Assembly: GCA_034509425.1 (NCBI GenBank)
Contig: JAVTVJ010000487.1
Coordinates: 372,001-436,000, forward strand
Length of the DNA stretch: 64,000 nt
Direction: 5' to 3'
From: Eopsaltria australis
Taxonomy: Eukaryota > Chordata > Aves > Passeriformes > Petroicidae
Shown: piece after piece, positions 12,126-24,600 of the stretch
Position numbering within the stretch: position 1 is the first letter of the stretch
How the letters are laid out: every line of letters starts with the position of its first letter
The notes under the pieces: model-generated
Databases searched by the model: none
Told to the model about the DNA's origin: nothing
The model's input: only the letters and a program-made list of their open reading frames with translations
Made by a program: the position numbers and the translations under genes

Positions 12126-15100
12126 GAATCCCTCTGGACTGTGCTCCACTTCCTTAAATTAACTGACATGGAAATTCTTTCCTTTGTGGGCTTGTTTGGG
12201 GCTTTTTTAGTATCATCGTCTGTGAAATCCCATCTCTGCGGAGTTACACCTCAGCTCCCTTCCTTGCTTCAGAAACATTTCAGTGTTGGCGGGATTGTCC
12301 TTGTAACAGAAAATAAAATTTTTACAGCCTTTACTGGTCGAACGCAGCATGACTGGTAGTTCAGTGGAAAAACATCTTCTGAAGTATTTCTGCTTGAAGT
12401 ACTTTTGCAGGCTGCGGTTTGGAGAGCTGCGTGTGTCACTGTGATGTACAACTAAAAACCAATAGCCCATTCCTGTAACTTGCGTTCATTACTGAATAGG
12501 AAAACTTAAAAGGGTTCGTCCCTTTAAAAGGGTCTAGAATACGATTTGCAGTGCAGCAGACAAATTGTTGGTGCCTAATACTTGGCTCTCAGTTCTGAAC
12601 TCGTGGATGCCACCAGAGGCCTGTAGGATGGAGGTAGCTGAGCTAATAGATGGCTGGTTCTGTAAAAGGATGGTTGTTATCTGTTGTTTCAGCCAATACT
12701 GCTGACTGTCCGCCCTGCTTTTACAGAGGTGCAGAGAAGTAGTATGTGGTGACTTGTGCCCTGTGGTGTTCCCGGAGGGAACAGACCTTTGAGGCGACCT
12801 AATTTCTTACAGTTCAGTTGGCATTGCCGGGCTGCGGGGCGGCCTATGGACCAGGTTCACAGCCATCTGAGTACAAAGGTTGGCCACGGGACTGAGTCTT
12901 CCTTCTGTTGCAAGTGTGACAAATTAACAGGGTGGAGATGAACTCGTGAGTTAAATGTCATCTGCACTCTTTAACTTTATTTTTTTGTGAAAAAAAGCCT
13001 AACGAAAATAGAAATCTTTCAATTTTTAAAATCTTCATTTTGAAAATTTAAAGGTATAAGCAAATGTCTTGCAGTATTTGTTTAAATATAATAAAACTGC
13101 CAACACACAAGTTAACTCTTAAATGTATGGTTTATCAAATAACTGCAAAAGAAAGATCTCAGTGTTGTTGAGTGGGAGAGCAAATATCAGAATTATCAGA
13201 GCACAAGTTCCAAACGTTTGTGATGTTGCTTTTAATAATGTAGAAATTAAGATTTAGCTTGACTGTATTTTAAGTGGATGTGTTCTTAATGTGTCTCAGT
13301 TAATAAACTATTTAGTGAAGGTACAGTTATGCCTTTGAGTGTAAAACTATAAAGCCAGCAGTGCAAACATAAAAGCAATAAACTTTCCTGCGAGGCTGAA
13401 TAGCTTTCTGAATTAAAACCATGTCAGTATTAGTCTGCAGAAATTCTAAGTTGAACTAATTTCCCCACCCCCATTATTTCTAGTCAGAGTGGGCATTCCT
13501 TTATAATCTGCACTAAGTACTGCGTCCTTCAGCCTCCGGCATTGCCATGTGCCTGTGTTTTGATAATGGGTCAGTATTTTGACCCATTAACAATAATGTT
13601 CTCATAAGGAAGGTGGAATAGTGCTTCCTTGTGCCTGATCAGCCACGATGGAGAAGACTTTGTGGCCCAATCTAGCCTTTGTATTTTTGTGGTGTTTGAT
13701 AACACTGGTCTGAGGAAAGATTTCAGGTTTTAGAAATTTTGACAGTCTTACGAGTGATATGGCAAAGTTGAGTAGGGACTAACTTCTTATCAGTACAAAA
13801 TGTGAAAGCATGCGATTAAACTGGCAGGTTCAAAATTAACAAAAGGTGTTTTTGGTTTTGACCCAATGTATGGTTCCTTAAGCTTTGGAAATCCTTTCTG
13901 AAGCATGTGGATATTGAAAGTTTACAGGGACATGAAAAGAAGCTGGACAAATTAATGGAAGAAAAATCCACTAAGGCTGACTTGTGCAGAGTACCTCAAG
14001 TAGCTCAGGGAGTCAGCAAGCTGAGCACAGAGCCTGGGACAACAGACTGGGAATGTACTGTCAATTATTTATCAAATTTTTGTATTAATTTCAGGCGTTG
14101 ATATAGTGCAGACAACACACATGCTGTCTGACTCAGTAGGGCTGCTCTTAGGAAAATTGTTCAATTGAAGTAAGTGTTTGAGAACAGCTGAACCAAAGGG
14201 ACCAGGTCTAGAGATAAAGTCTGGGTGATGATTCTCAGGAAATGATTATGAGTCACCATCAAACTGGAAGTAGGTTTAAGTGGTGCCAGGGGCAGTTCTG
14301 GCACCTTTGTACTTGTTGTCATTGATGTCTTTGATCAACAGAATTAGCACAAAATCGGAAGAAGACTGAGTAAGGCTTTCAGACTGTGTTTTTGATGCTC
14401 AGCTTTGGAGGACAAGAGGTTTCTGATGAGTTTGAAGGCAGTATTTGAGTACAAGATACTATTTTCAGGAAGAAGATTCCATAATGCAGATGGGTAAAGT
14501 CAGCTTGGCAGCAGCACCATGGAAGATCTTAGGGTTATGTGGGATCACAAGAAGCACAGGGATGCAATACTGTTGAAGTTCAGCATTTAGCTTTTTGTAC
14601 TAGTGCAGCTTAAGTTAACAGAATAACGTGTCCAGGTTTGGCCACAGCCTATTAAGAAACATTAATTCAAATGTCTCCATCTACCAGAAATGGTCACCAG
14701 GGCTTAGGATGGTTTTGGAAAATGTGTCTGCAGAGAATATGTGTGTTTGGAAAGTGTGTTTTACAAAGCTAGACAAGCTCATTTCCAGCAGAAAGAGATG
14801 AGGGGACAGGAAGATGTTACAGTATTAAAATTAGTGAGACGTGGTCTGTGTTCTTCTGTCAGTGACTGTATCAAAAATGATGAAAGTAGTTTGTACCAAA
14901 GACTTGGTGAAGTTCTTAAAATCTGATATGCCTTGGGGAAAACTGAAAGAAAGTGAGGTTGTGCAATCTCATTTCTGAAAAGGTTTTTGAAAGTCAAATA
15001 GGACTTGTGTTAAGGATATATTAAAAACATTCCTCAAAACTGTTTTACTTATTCTCACGCAGGGGCTTGAGCTTGATGATTTCTTCAGGTGCTGTCTATA

Positions 15101-18100
15101 TTTCAGCATGAGTTTATGTGGAAAAAAGTAATTTGAGCCCTCAAAAGATGAACAGTTTCTGCGACAAAGTCCTATAATCTTTGAGTTGCTGGTCATCTCA
15201 AGTTACAGCTTAAGTAATTTAGTTTTAAAATAATTACTGTTGAGGCAAACTACTGCATTTGACTGCAAAATGTTGTGGTTTAGGAGTATAGCCTCTACTA
15301 CTGTCGGAAATGTAGGTGTATGACCATACTGTGATTTAAACCAGGAAAATCAGAGGGATAAAACCTGAGGGATTCATCATCTACTCTAGAATATACTGTA
15401 TGTGACTTCATAACTTGTGTCCTAGTATTACAGCATCTTTGGGTCTGAAACACTTTTAAAAAGAACTTTCTATAGTCCTTTTAAAAACAAAAATTGCCAA
15501 ATATCGTATGTTTCTCATTTTGTATCCATTTTTTAAAGTATTTGTAGGCATTTTAAAATTGCAACATTTTAACATAGATTGCCATCTATTTAAGTTTCTA
15601 CTTTGTTATTTCTTGGAATGACCAGCTTAGGTTTGTGGAAAAACTCTAGTGACTACAATTCTAGGGATTTGTGCTTCTGAGGTATTGATAGATACTATAT
15701 CAATATAAAGAACATATAGGAAAAATGTAGTTTTTGAACTGATGGCTGTGGATGAATCTTTCCCTGTCCCCAAAAAACCCCAACAAACCCAGAAGTTTTG
15801 CAAAGCTGAATGAGAAGCATCAGAAGCCGTCATGATTTTTACTAAGGCTCTGATGTCAAGAAAAGGACTGATAAATCCATGGCCTCTTTAGTCTCTGGTA
15901 GAATGATTTCTGTAAGTAATGACCATTCAGAGCTAATATATGTATTTTATTGGGGAGAGCATGCTCAAGCTGTCTTGGTAAGTGACTATCTTAGGGTACG
16001 TACTCAAAAAAATTGATTTAGGCAAAGCAAGTTCTTGCCTTTTTGTTGTTATTGAGCTGTGTGCAGAAACGAGCAGAGGGCAGTGAAGCTGAGGAGGGCT
16101 GGGTCGGTTCAGTCCTGCTGCTGTGCCGTGGTGCTGCAGCTCCAAGGCAAAGCCTGTTGCCATCTGTGGACAGCAGAGACTTGCCTTGAAAAGGTTTGCG
16201 ACTCTCTGCTGCATGCTGACTTTTTCCTGCTGAAAAGGGAGTTGCAGCCAGATGACATTTAACCTGCAGATACAGTACTGGCTGCAGCTCCTGTAAGCAT
16301 GTGTGAGCTCTGTGTGCTAAATTGCAGCTACTGTCAGTAGCAGGGCATGCATGAACGCTTGATTAAGTATGGGTTGGTGTCTGGCTGCTGTGGCTGCGCT
16401 GCAAGTCATACCCAGGTGTCGTGTCACTCCTGAAGCACTTCTGTCAAGCCAAGGGACCTTCCTTGTCTGGTGAGTGCTTCTTCTCCCTCTGCAAGTGCAT
16501 GGATGAAGGGCAGTTTCTGTTTGCTCCAGGGAGTGAGAGATGGATGAGGCATCTGGAATTAAACTTCACTTTTTATATGCACAGCTTACAGCATTGCTGC
16601 TGTGCAGAATGTGGCCAGTCTCCAAACTGGGATCCGGTCCTGGCAGTGCTGAATGCAGGTGTCATGAGCACTACCAGAACTGGGGTGGCCACATCTGTAT
16701 GTGTATCTTTTGGGGCTTGATCTGCTCTCAGGGAAATTTAAAGAGAAATCCTCAGTCTTGAGCTGAAAGTCTGAATGAACCCTGGACAACAGAAGCCCTT
16801 ATTTATCATAAAAGAAAACTTTTCTTTTTAAAGCAACATCTTTAAGAGAGCTTGCTGAATTTATTTTGCAAAGGTAGTTAAACAGACAATTAAATTAAGA
16901 GTATTATTTACATAGTGGATAATTGTTTCACGAGCAAATTTGTTTTCCTTGTAATTAACAAGACTTAGCGCACTGCTTTGAAATTCGTGGAGGAAAAAAA
17001 AGAGAAGTAGAGAATTTAACAAAGCCAGTTGTTCACAAAAATCTCTTCAATATTAGCAAGATCTCTGGCTGTATTTTACAAAAATAGCAGCAACTTTTTG
17101 AATTGTATCTAAATGCTTGTATGGATTCTTCAGGCCTGAGTTGAAGCCATGGAAATATTGCTGCTTTTTGCATTTTGAGCAAGTTCAGCTTGTGATTTGT
17201 ATGGTCCAGAGCTCCGTCCCTCTCCTCTGCTGTATTGTCTTTGTTGCCATGCACTCAACAAGGTTTTAATCATGTCAGGTACATTCTCAGTGTTCCAGAT
17301 TCAAAGGAGTCCAGCTATGAGGTGATACTGTAGTAGCCATGTTTAGGAAGAAGCTGTCTGTGGGAGGATAGCATGTCCTTCTCCAGTCCTTAGGCATGAC
17401 CTGTGAAGGAGGTCATGCCTGTGGTGGGCTGATGACACCCCCTTCCAAGTTCACATCTGTGCTTTGCTCTTCCCTGATTTCTTCAAGTGCTGTCCATCAC
17501 AGCTGCTCTGTAGTGGGGGAATTGATAGCAATAAAACTCTTTCACAAAGTCTTCTGTGCAAAAGGTAGACGGCTTTGCTGTGTCTCCTTTTGTCTTGTTG
17601 GGGTGAGTGCTGTGTGCAGGCACACCAAACCTGCTTATCATGGCACTTTGTTTGTTTTAGGGGAGGCATTGGGGAGGGATGCTCTGTAGCTGCTCATCCA
17701 ACTCAAGGTTCAGCAGTGTGCGGTAAGCTCTTGTGATGTTGGCCTTGCTTATGTACTGCAAAGTTTCCAGCACATTTTTGACGACTTCAGTTTTAGCAAT
17801 TCTGTCGGGTTGTAGTTTTGTGAGCAGTTGGGCTGAGGTAATGGCCCATCGGACCCTGAAAGGAGACAATCTTAATGGCTGCATCCTCTTTGCCCTTCCC
17901 AGGATGGTCACGGGGCTCCTTCACACCTCAGTGCAAACTGCTGGCTCTGCAGAAAGCAACAAATCCCATCACCTTTTTCTTTTCCATATCCGTGCTGCAG
18001 AAGTAGAGCAGCAGAGAGGAGGAGGGATAAGTCACTGCCATTCAGGTTACCCCCTCTCAGGAAGCCACAACATTTTTTGCAGTCTCTTAAACCTGTGTAA

Positions 18101-18189
18101 CCTTGATTGCCTCTACCAAAAGTTAGACAAATGCCTTCAGAGGCCTTTGAAGAGAGAAATACAGAGTGTATGTGGGGAATTAAATAAAA
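12126..18189 (+). other. MYO6: MYO6 intron 1, 5' part
   Basis: Intron 1 runs 11905-40290 (28,386 bases), the longest intron in the window. This part is mostly unique AT-rich sequence, with moderately GC-rich patches near 16050-16700 and 17380-18080. It holds the inverted repeat at 13564-13589 and the minus-strand exon-like segment at 17657-17855. First introns this long commonly hold enhancers; none can be named from sequence alone. Confidence 0.75.
13564..13589. repeat. Perfect 10-bp inverted repeat, 6-base loop
   Basis: TAATGGGTCA and its exact complement TGACCCATTA are separated by GTATTT. The arms contain GGGTCA/TGACCC, which resemble nuclear-receptor half-sites. Early intron 1, about 1.7 kb below the promoter. 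Confidence 0.8.
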
Positions 18190-18275
18190 TCATAGAATCA
18201 CAGAATGGTCTTGGTCAGAATACACCTTGAAGTTGATCTAGTTCCAACCCCCTGCTCTGGGCAGGGGCACCCAGG
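18190..18275 (-). mobile_element. CR1 LINE 3' fragment
   Basis: TCATAGAATCACAGAATGGT followed by GATCTAGTTCCAACCCCCTG and a GGGCAGGGGCACCCAGG block is the reverse complement of the CR1 terminus. About 86 bases in intron 1. Confidence 0.85.
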
Positions 18276-18435
18276 TGGAGTCACACACAAGGACAGAGTC
18301 ATGGAGTAGGATGGGAGAGGATTGTAAAAGATCATGGACCTCAGAGGGCCATAGGATAATATGGACTTTTATTACTGTGTAAAGATAAAAACACTAGGGT
18401 TTAGTACATGTGGTGGTTTTGGAAGTGAGAATGAG

Positions 18436-18616
18436 TTTATTTTGTGGTTTTGGGTTTGGTTTTTTTTCTATTTTTGTTTTTTTTTTGTTTTTCTTTTTGT
18501 TTGTTTGTTTGTTTTTTTTTTGGGGGGGGTTGGTTGTTTTGGGTTTGTTTTTGTTTTTGGGGTTTTTTTTGTGTTTTTTTTTGTTGTTTTTTTTTGCTTT
18601 TTTTTTGCTTTTTGTT
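18436..18616. repeat. T/G-only low-complexity tract with G runs
   Basis: About 180 bases made almost wholly of T and G on the + strand (A/C on the other). It includes T runs up to 10, a (GTTT)n patch near 18500, an 8-G run (18522-18529), GGG (18541-18543) and GGGG (18559-18562). Intron 1, no coding content; the 76-98 codon F/G/V-rich frames across it are artefacts of composition. Confidence 0.9.
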
Positions 18617-21600
18617 ACCTGGAATCCTTTACGAAGATAGGAAAACTGATGAAATAAAGAGTTGTCTCATTTTCTAGGCTCCTGTTATTTTTTCAGTATT
18701 TGCAGATTGCTTTAAAGCCTTGGCAGTGTTCTTGCAGGCAGCCTGTATGGCAGGTGCTGTGTACACAAATGGCGTTCTGCAGTGGATTGTATCTCTCTGC
18801 TGTACAGGACTGTGGACATGCCAGGAATGATGCTGTTTCTCCTTCTCTCATGATTGCTGGCTTGCTTTTTGATGACTGTGCTGCTGGGCCTGTCAGTTCT
18901 CTTCCTCTGATTTTTTTCCAAAATAGAGCCTCTAATGATTTTAACAGATTTTAGTAGCTGATCTTCTTTTGGCTGTGGTTAAGAGCATTGCTTCAAATTT
19001 CAAAGCTCTTGGGAAAGAGAAGAGAGCTGGGCTGTTGTAGTTATGTTGAATTGGAGTTGTTGGGAACAAAACGCTCCTATTTCTTCTGTACACTTGTGGT
19101 TTTGCAGACGGTGGGATGATCTCTGTCTTTGGTTGGCATGCCATTACAGTAGTCTTGCATCTTCTCAAACACCTGAAATTAGTTATGGTCAGACACTCAA
19201 TCTTGGATTATTTAGACCTTGAGATAGTGTTTGGTTCACTGCATGAATGTCCTCTCAAAATATTTTTTCTTCGAATGTTTGGGCATGCACTATGGGCTTT
19301 GGAAAAAGACTTACACCTTAGTATTTTTTTAGAGCATTTATGCAAGAACAAATTTTAAGCTTTGTTTAGGGGAAGGATGTTTTTTGAAATACCTTTTGTG
19401 TCATATTTTGGTGGTAATCTGAAACAAATTTTAGATCTTGTTTTATGTTTTGCTGTAAAGTTCTACATCCTTTCAAAGAAAAATTATTTCTCAGTAACCC
19501 AGGGAGAGGAATCTTAGCCATGAAGTTTCCTAGCCTTTTATCATGCTGTACAAGTCATGTCTTGCTCAAAAGGTCAACACCCACAGAACATGTTTTTTTA
19601 CAGTTCAGTGGTCTAAGTAGTTGCTTTTATTGCAGCTCTAGGAATCTTTCCTATTGTCAATGAACATGCAGTCTTTTGATGATATGACATCTGATGCTGT
19701 AGGTATTTCTGGGTTACGTGCTAAATTATATATATATTCAACACCAAAGCAGCAATGATAAATAATGTGTTGACCATATACTCCTACAGATTATTCTCTT
19801 TCTGTTTAAATCCTTGCAGCTTTTTCCAGTTTTGCATACTTGTATGTATTTTTGTCAAATACTACATCAGATTTCTTTTAGCTTGGAACTGAAGATGGTT
19901 TATTTTAGCAAGTGTTGGAGTTTAGCTTCTTTGTTGCTACAGAGTTCTGTGTCTGTTCATGTAGTAGTCAGCCTAGCAGGGGTTATAATATATAAAGTTA
20001 GTTCATAATTTGTTTTGGGTTTTTTAATTGCCCTTTGCAGCTTCTGTTACAGTCTGGGATCAGTTACTGATTTCTTTAGAAACAGAACTTTTTTTATGCC
20101 TTAAAAAAATGCAGTTATATTGTGTTCTGACTTTTTGTTGTTTGTTTGGGTATTTTTTGTTTAATAAAAGCTTGGGATTTCCAGTGAGTAGTAAGTACTG
20201 ACTGCTTGAGTACATAGGATGGAAGTGAGAATTTATATGGTTAAAAAAAAAACCAAAGCAGCTGCTTGAGATGAGTTGTTTTCAGTATTAATCTTGGTCT
20301 CTTTACAAATCCCTTTGGGAGAGAAGAGGGCAGACAAAAGGCACTTCATGTCACTGACATGTTTACTGAGTGACTCGGCTGCTTTAGCCCGAGGGAGGAG
20401 GTGGAAGCAGGGGAGCGGGAAACTACTGGAAGAGGAAGAGTATTTTGAGGTGAGAGAAACACATGAAGGCTGATGGATGATGCCAAGGTGGGAAAGTCTG
20501 AGGAGCTGAGAGGACCAAAGGGACCCCAGCAAGAGGAAACACTTGAAGACTGTAGTAGAAGAAAAATGCTGTTTTGACTGCTTTTATGCAAACAGGTTAG
20601 CATCAGGGGCTGCCCTGCTTACTATACCCGGGCAGGGCTTTGAAGCCGTGTTTTCCTCATCAAATGTAAGGCGCTGCCTGATCCCTGTACATGTCCAGGA
20701 ACTGACCCTGGTGTGCTTGCTGTGGGTGTAACATCATAAGGCCTTGCAATTTAGGCTAAGTTTTTCACTGCAAGACAGGTAAAGATTTTGGAGTGACATC
20801 TGAAGGTGTGCAAAGATGTGGTTAGTGGTAATTAATGAAAGCTAATTGGCTTACGTTTTTCTAAGACTCGGCATGTTCCCTCTAGCAGCTTCTCATTTCC
20901 ATTTGTCATCTTGTTGGAAATGTCCAAGAAATTTTTAGGGGATCCAGGCAAGACAGGAGCCTTCTCAAAAGGAGCTGCTGCTTCCTCCACTATACATATT
21001 TAAGGGAGAAATTTGAACGGGCAAGATACAGCTGTGGGTGAGGCTGCGTAGCTTTGTTTTGTTCAGTTTGATCAGCTGCTTAATTTTAAATTCATGGCCT
21101 AATTTTGTGAGGACAATTTTATAGGCAGGCAAACCCACAAAACTCTAACTTGTAATCTCCAGTCTGACAATGACGGAGGCACATCTGTGTGATAAAGAGG
21201 ACTTTCTTCTGAAGTGTTTAATTTTATTTTGTTTCAGGCCTTTGTGTAAGGAAAAGCTGTATAACTGTCACACAGTTAAAAGACAGAGGAGAATTGAGTT
21301 GAATGTGAAGTAATAGCCATATTTTCAGAAAAAACAATTGTACATTGGGAGAAATTAGCCTAGTAATATTAGCAAGCATTTTAATAATGTTTGCTGATTG
21401 GTGGGAGTGCTGTTTATTTTTGAAGCTTGTGTTTTAGCAGACTTCAAGTTACTACTGTTGAAAAACCAAGGGTGTTTTTTTTTTCTTTTTTGACAAATCA
21501 TCACTTCCCTCAAGCATCTCCTGCAAGTAGCTAGGACTATGCTGTATTTCTAACATGAGCTAAAAGCTTGTACTAGTAAAGGGAAGTAAAGAAAAACTAT

Positions 21601-24600
21601 TGTACCTTCTCTATTGTTGTACCACTGTCAGGGTCTTTGCGTCTGTTTCAATACTAGCAAGAAGAAAATATGGGAAGAGAATTAAGGGTTTTTAAAAGTC
21701 TTCACATAGCTGAGGAGAATTTCCCCTTTTTCAGGTACCAGGCTCTCTTTCAAGGGCTTCCACCCAGCTGGGACAGGAATGGCATGGTGTGGAGCTTAGG
21801 TGCTGCAGGCTATAGGAAGTAATAGGATGCAGACCTTGGTTCAGTGATAGCTGATATTGCCCCTTTGCACTGTTGCATGTAATGGCAGTCAAATTTTGAC
21901 CCAGATGCATGTGATAGCATTCGTTTGGAGTTCAGCGGAGTGTAGAACATAATGAATGCTCCAGTAGATGTTGTTAGCATGTCACCTGGATTGGCTTCCT
22001 GGGTTGCATCGTGTCTTGCCCGTCATTCATCTGCCTGGATCACTCTGGTGCAACCTGGATCCTTGGTGGTGCTTCACGTGCTGGTATTTGTTGACAGCTT
22101 TACAACGTGTCTCCCTCTGGATCAGACTTTTCTTTTCAGCTTCTGCCCTTAAAGAATCCCTGTGTAAGTTATTCCCAGGAGACATGCCTTTTTCTTTTCA
22201 TTTATGTTACACTACTTCCAGGATATCCTGCCTTTTGTGTTTCACAACTTGCTGGCAATGGGAAGGATTTGCATGGCGTCAGTCCTTCAGATGAGCATGC
22301 AGTTTCACATGCTCTTTGTGGACTGCATACACCAAGACAGATTGCAAATGGAGTTTGTACAATAGAGCAAGTAAAACTGGCTGCATCAGTGTGGTTTTCT
22401 GAGGATGAAAGTCATGCTGGCTTTTGCTTTACTTATCAGCCAGGCTTGGTGTCTAGTCAAAAGGGCAGTGGAGAGATGCAGGGCAGAACATCTGGTAGAA
22501 GCAGAATTTGAAGTCTGGGAAGAGAGTTTAATCAAAATCCGTGTTTTCTTCTTTGCTTTCTGCTTTCCCATGTTGAGCATGACCAGTGTCATACCAGTTA
22601 GCACTGGACTGGGGATGGCTGTAATTACTTGGAAGCTGTCAACCTACAGTTAACCCTGCTCATCAGGCCGAGGTTTGGAGAGTGATGTGGAGGACACATT
22701 TGCTGCAGGGAACATTTCTGCCATGGCAAGCTTTGCTCATGTGTGCCCAGCACTGCCTGGGAGGCCCTGCAGTAGGACGTGCTGGCTCTTCATGCAAGTC
22801 AGCAGGAAGGAATACTTTGTGTTGTTGCAGGCTATTGTGAGTTGCTGCTTTGCTGGGGACTGCTTTGGCTTTTCACAGTGGTCCTTGCACCAGATGATAA
22901 TGCACTGAACTTGTTCTATGTCAGCAACGCCTCTTGTCACCATGCCAAGAGCACCCTCACTAAGAAAGTCCTATGTCTTTTACCTGCTAAAATGTGTGTG
23001 GATTCATTACGTTCCTGGACCAAAGTAGCAGTCAGTCTTCCTGTTTTGGAAAAAACAGAAGTGGGGAGAATACTGTTGCTTTGAGATGAAGATCTGCTTT
23101 TCAGGCTAATTTTAGGTGCAGCTTAATGTGTGATGGGAAGGCAGTTTAGAGTAGAAGGGCTCGCCAAGGGGAGTAACTACCAGACGTCCAAAATTATTAA
23201 TGCTGGTTTTGAGCAGGGTGGTATAGGCAGAAGCAACCACATGTGGTAGGGAAAGCATGATCTGGAGCAGTGGCTGCTGAGCTGGGTGCGTGCTGGACAC
23301 GACAGGCTGAGCAGATGTGACTGACCTTCCAGGCAGAGCTTTTCTGACTGGCTGGGCTCCGAGGTTCAGCACAGGGCAGGATTAGCACATCTCCACTGGT
23401 AGAATGGGCTGCTCCAGGCCTCTTGTGTTCCCCAAAACAAAAAGCACTCCAGAGCATTGCAAGGAGTTTTTTAGATGACAGTTTTAACAATAAATGAGAG
23501 TTTCTTACTAGAAAGAAACCTTTTTTTTTTTTTTTAAAAAGGCATTTTAAGGCTGGGAGAAAAGATAAACTAAGGGATACATAGAGAAAGAGAAGAAGGC
23601 AAGTATCGAAGAAGATGAAAGTCATTCACTACAATCAAAGCCTATCTCTTATTCCACTGCTGCAGTAGAAGAGCAGGTCAGGCAAAAAATCAGTCCTCTG
23701 TCCTATACATCCCTGATGTTTTTCAGTATAAATCTAGTTCAAGAGACCCTTAGTGGTAAAAGCTTACAGGAAGGCTGCTGTAGTTATTAGAGCACTTCCT
23801 GGGTGGCTCAGCCTTCATCTCCAAAGCCACACCTGGTGTATTAGGGCTTCCTATGCTGTTATTATGGGACATGTTTCCAGAATGCTGTCAAAGGCTTCTG
23901 CATCAAAGGAGGATTATCACACAGCACAGGTTGCTGGATGTGTGAAGAAATTAGGTAAACTACAGCATCCAGTAAAACTTGAGTGAGTTTTATAGAGTGG
24001 AAGCTGAAAAAGCAAGCGCTTTTCTGATAACCTTTGAAATATAATTGTGTTTCTCTCCTGTACTTGAATGTCAGCAACTTTTACTAACTTGTCACTTCTA
24101 AAAAAAGTTTATTATTTCTTAACAGACATGCAGTGATATTTTTATTTTAGGAAATTTAGATTTGTATTCTTCACAGGTCATAACACTGGGAAGTTAGCCA
24201 GCATGTTTCACCCTTATGTCTGAACGCAGTATAGAAACTGGATGTGCAGGCATTTGAAAAGGCATTTGATTAATCTTGTTTCTTTTATTGTTCCCAAGTT
24301 ACTGGAGTTATTCAAGAGGCATGCATTTTTTTTGAAGTTAGAGTAAACCATAATAGCTAGCAAGTTCTTTTTATTAATCACCCAAGTAAAGCAGAAACTC
24401 TGGAAGCTGTGAATTTCCTTTGAACAGAGTATTGATACAAAAATGCAATGTCAAGTTTTTAATGTATTAATAGAAATAATAAGACAATTCTTCAGACTTT
24501 ATGTCCTTCAGTCAATAAAAGGAAGTACATACTTCTCTGTAATTGAAGTCAGGTATGCTATTGTGGAGGGTGGAACAGGATTCTTTGTAAAGAGAGGTGG

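Noticed and set aside
11498..12169. 223-codon minus-strand ATG frame across the CpG island
   Set aside because: The longest open frame in the window, but it is G/A/P/R-rich, tracks the GC-rich island exactly, and has no family motif. Stops are rare at this GC content. A divergent promoter transcript is possible but a protein is not supported.
17733..18230. 165-codon + strand frame in intron 1
   Set aside because: It does not open with ATG, overlaps the more protein-like minus-strand segment, and runs into a CR1 fragment at its 3' end.
22405..22653. Small + strand frame opening with a signal-peptide-like MKVMLAFALLISQAWC
   Set aside because: A hydrophobic start is easy to get by chance. The remainder has no cysteine pattern or family feature, and there is no supporting splice structure.
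23197..23625. 142-codon minus-strand frame
   Set aside because: It spans a poly-T run (a lysine stretch when read on the minus strand) and has no recognisable content; judged to be chance.
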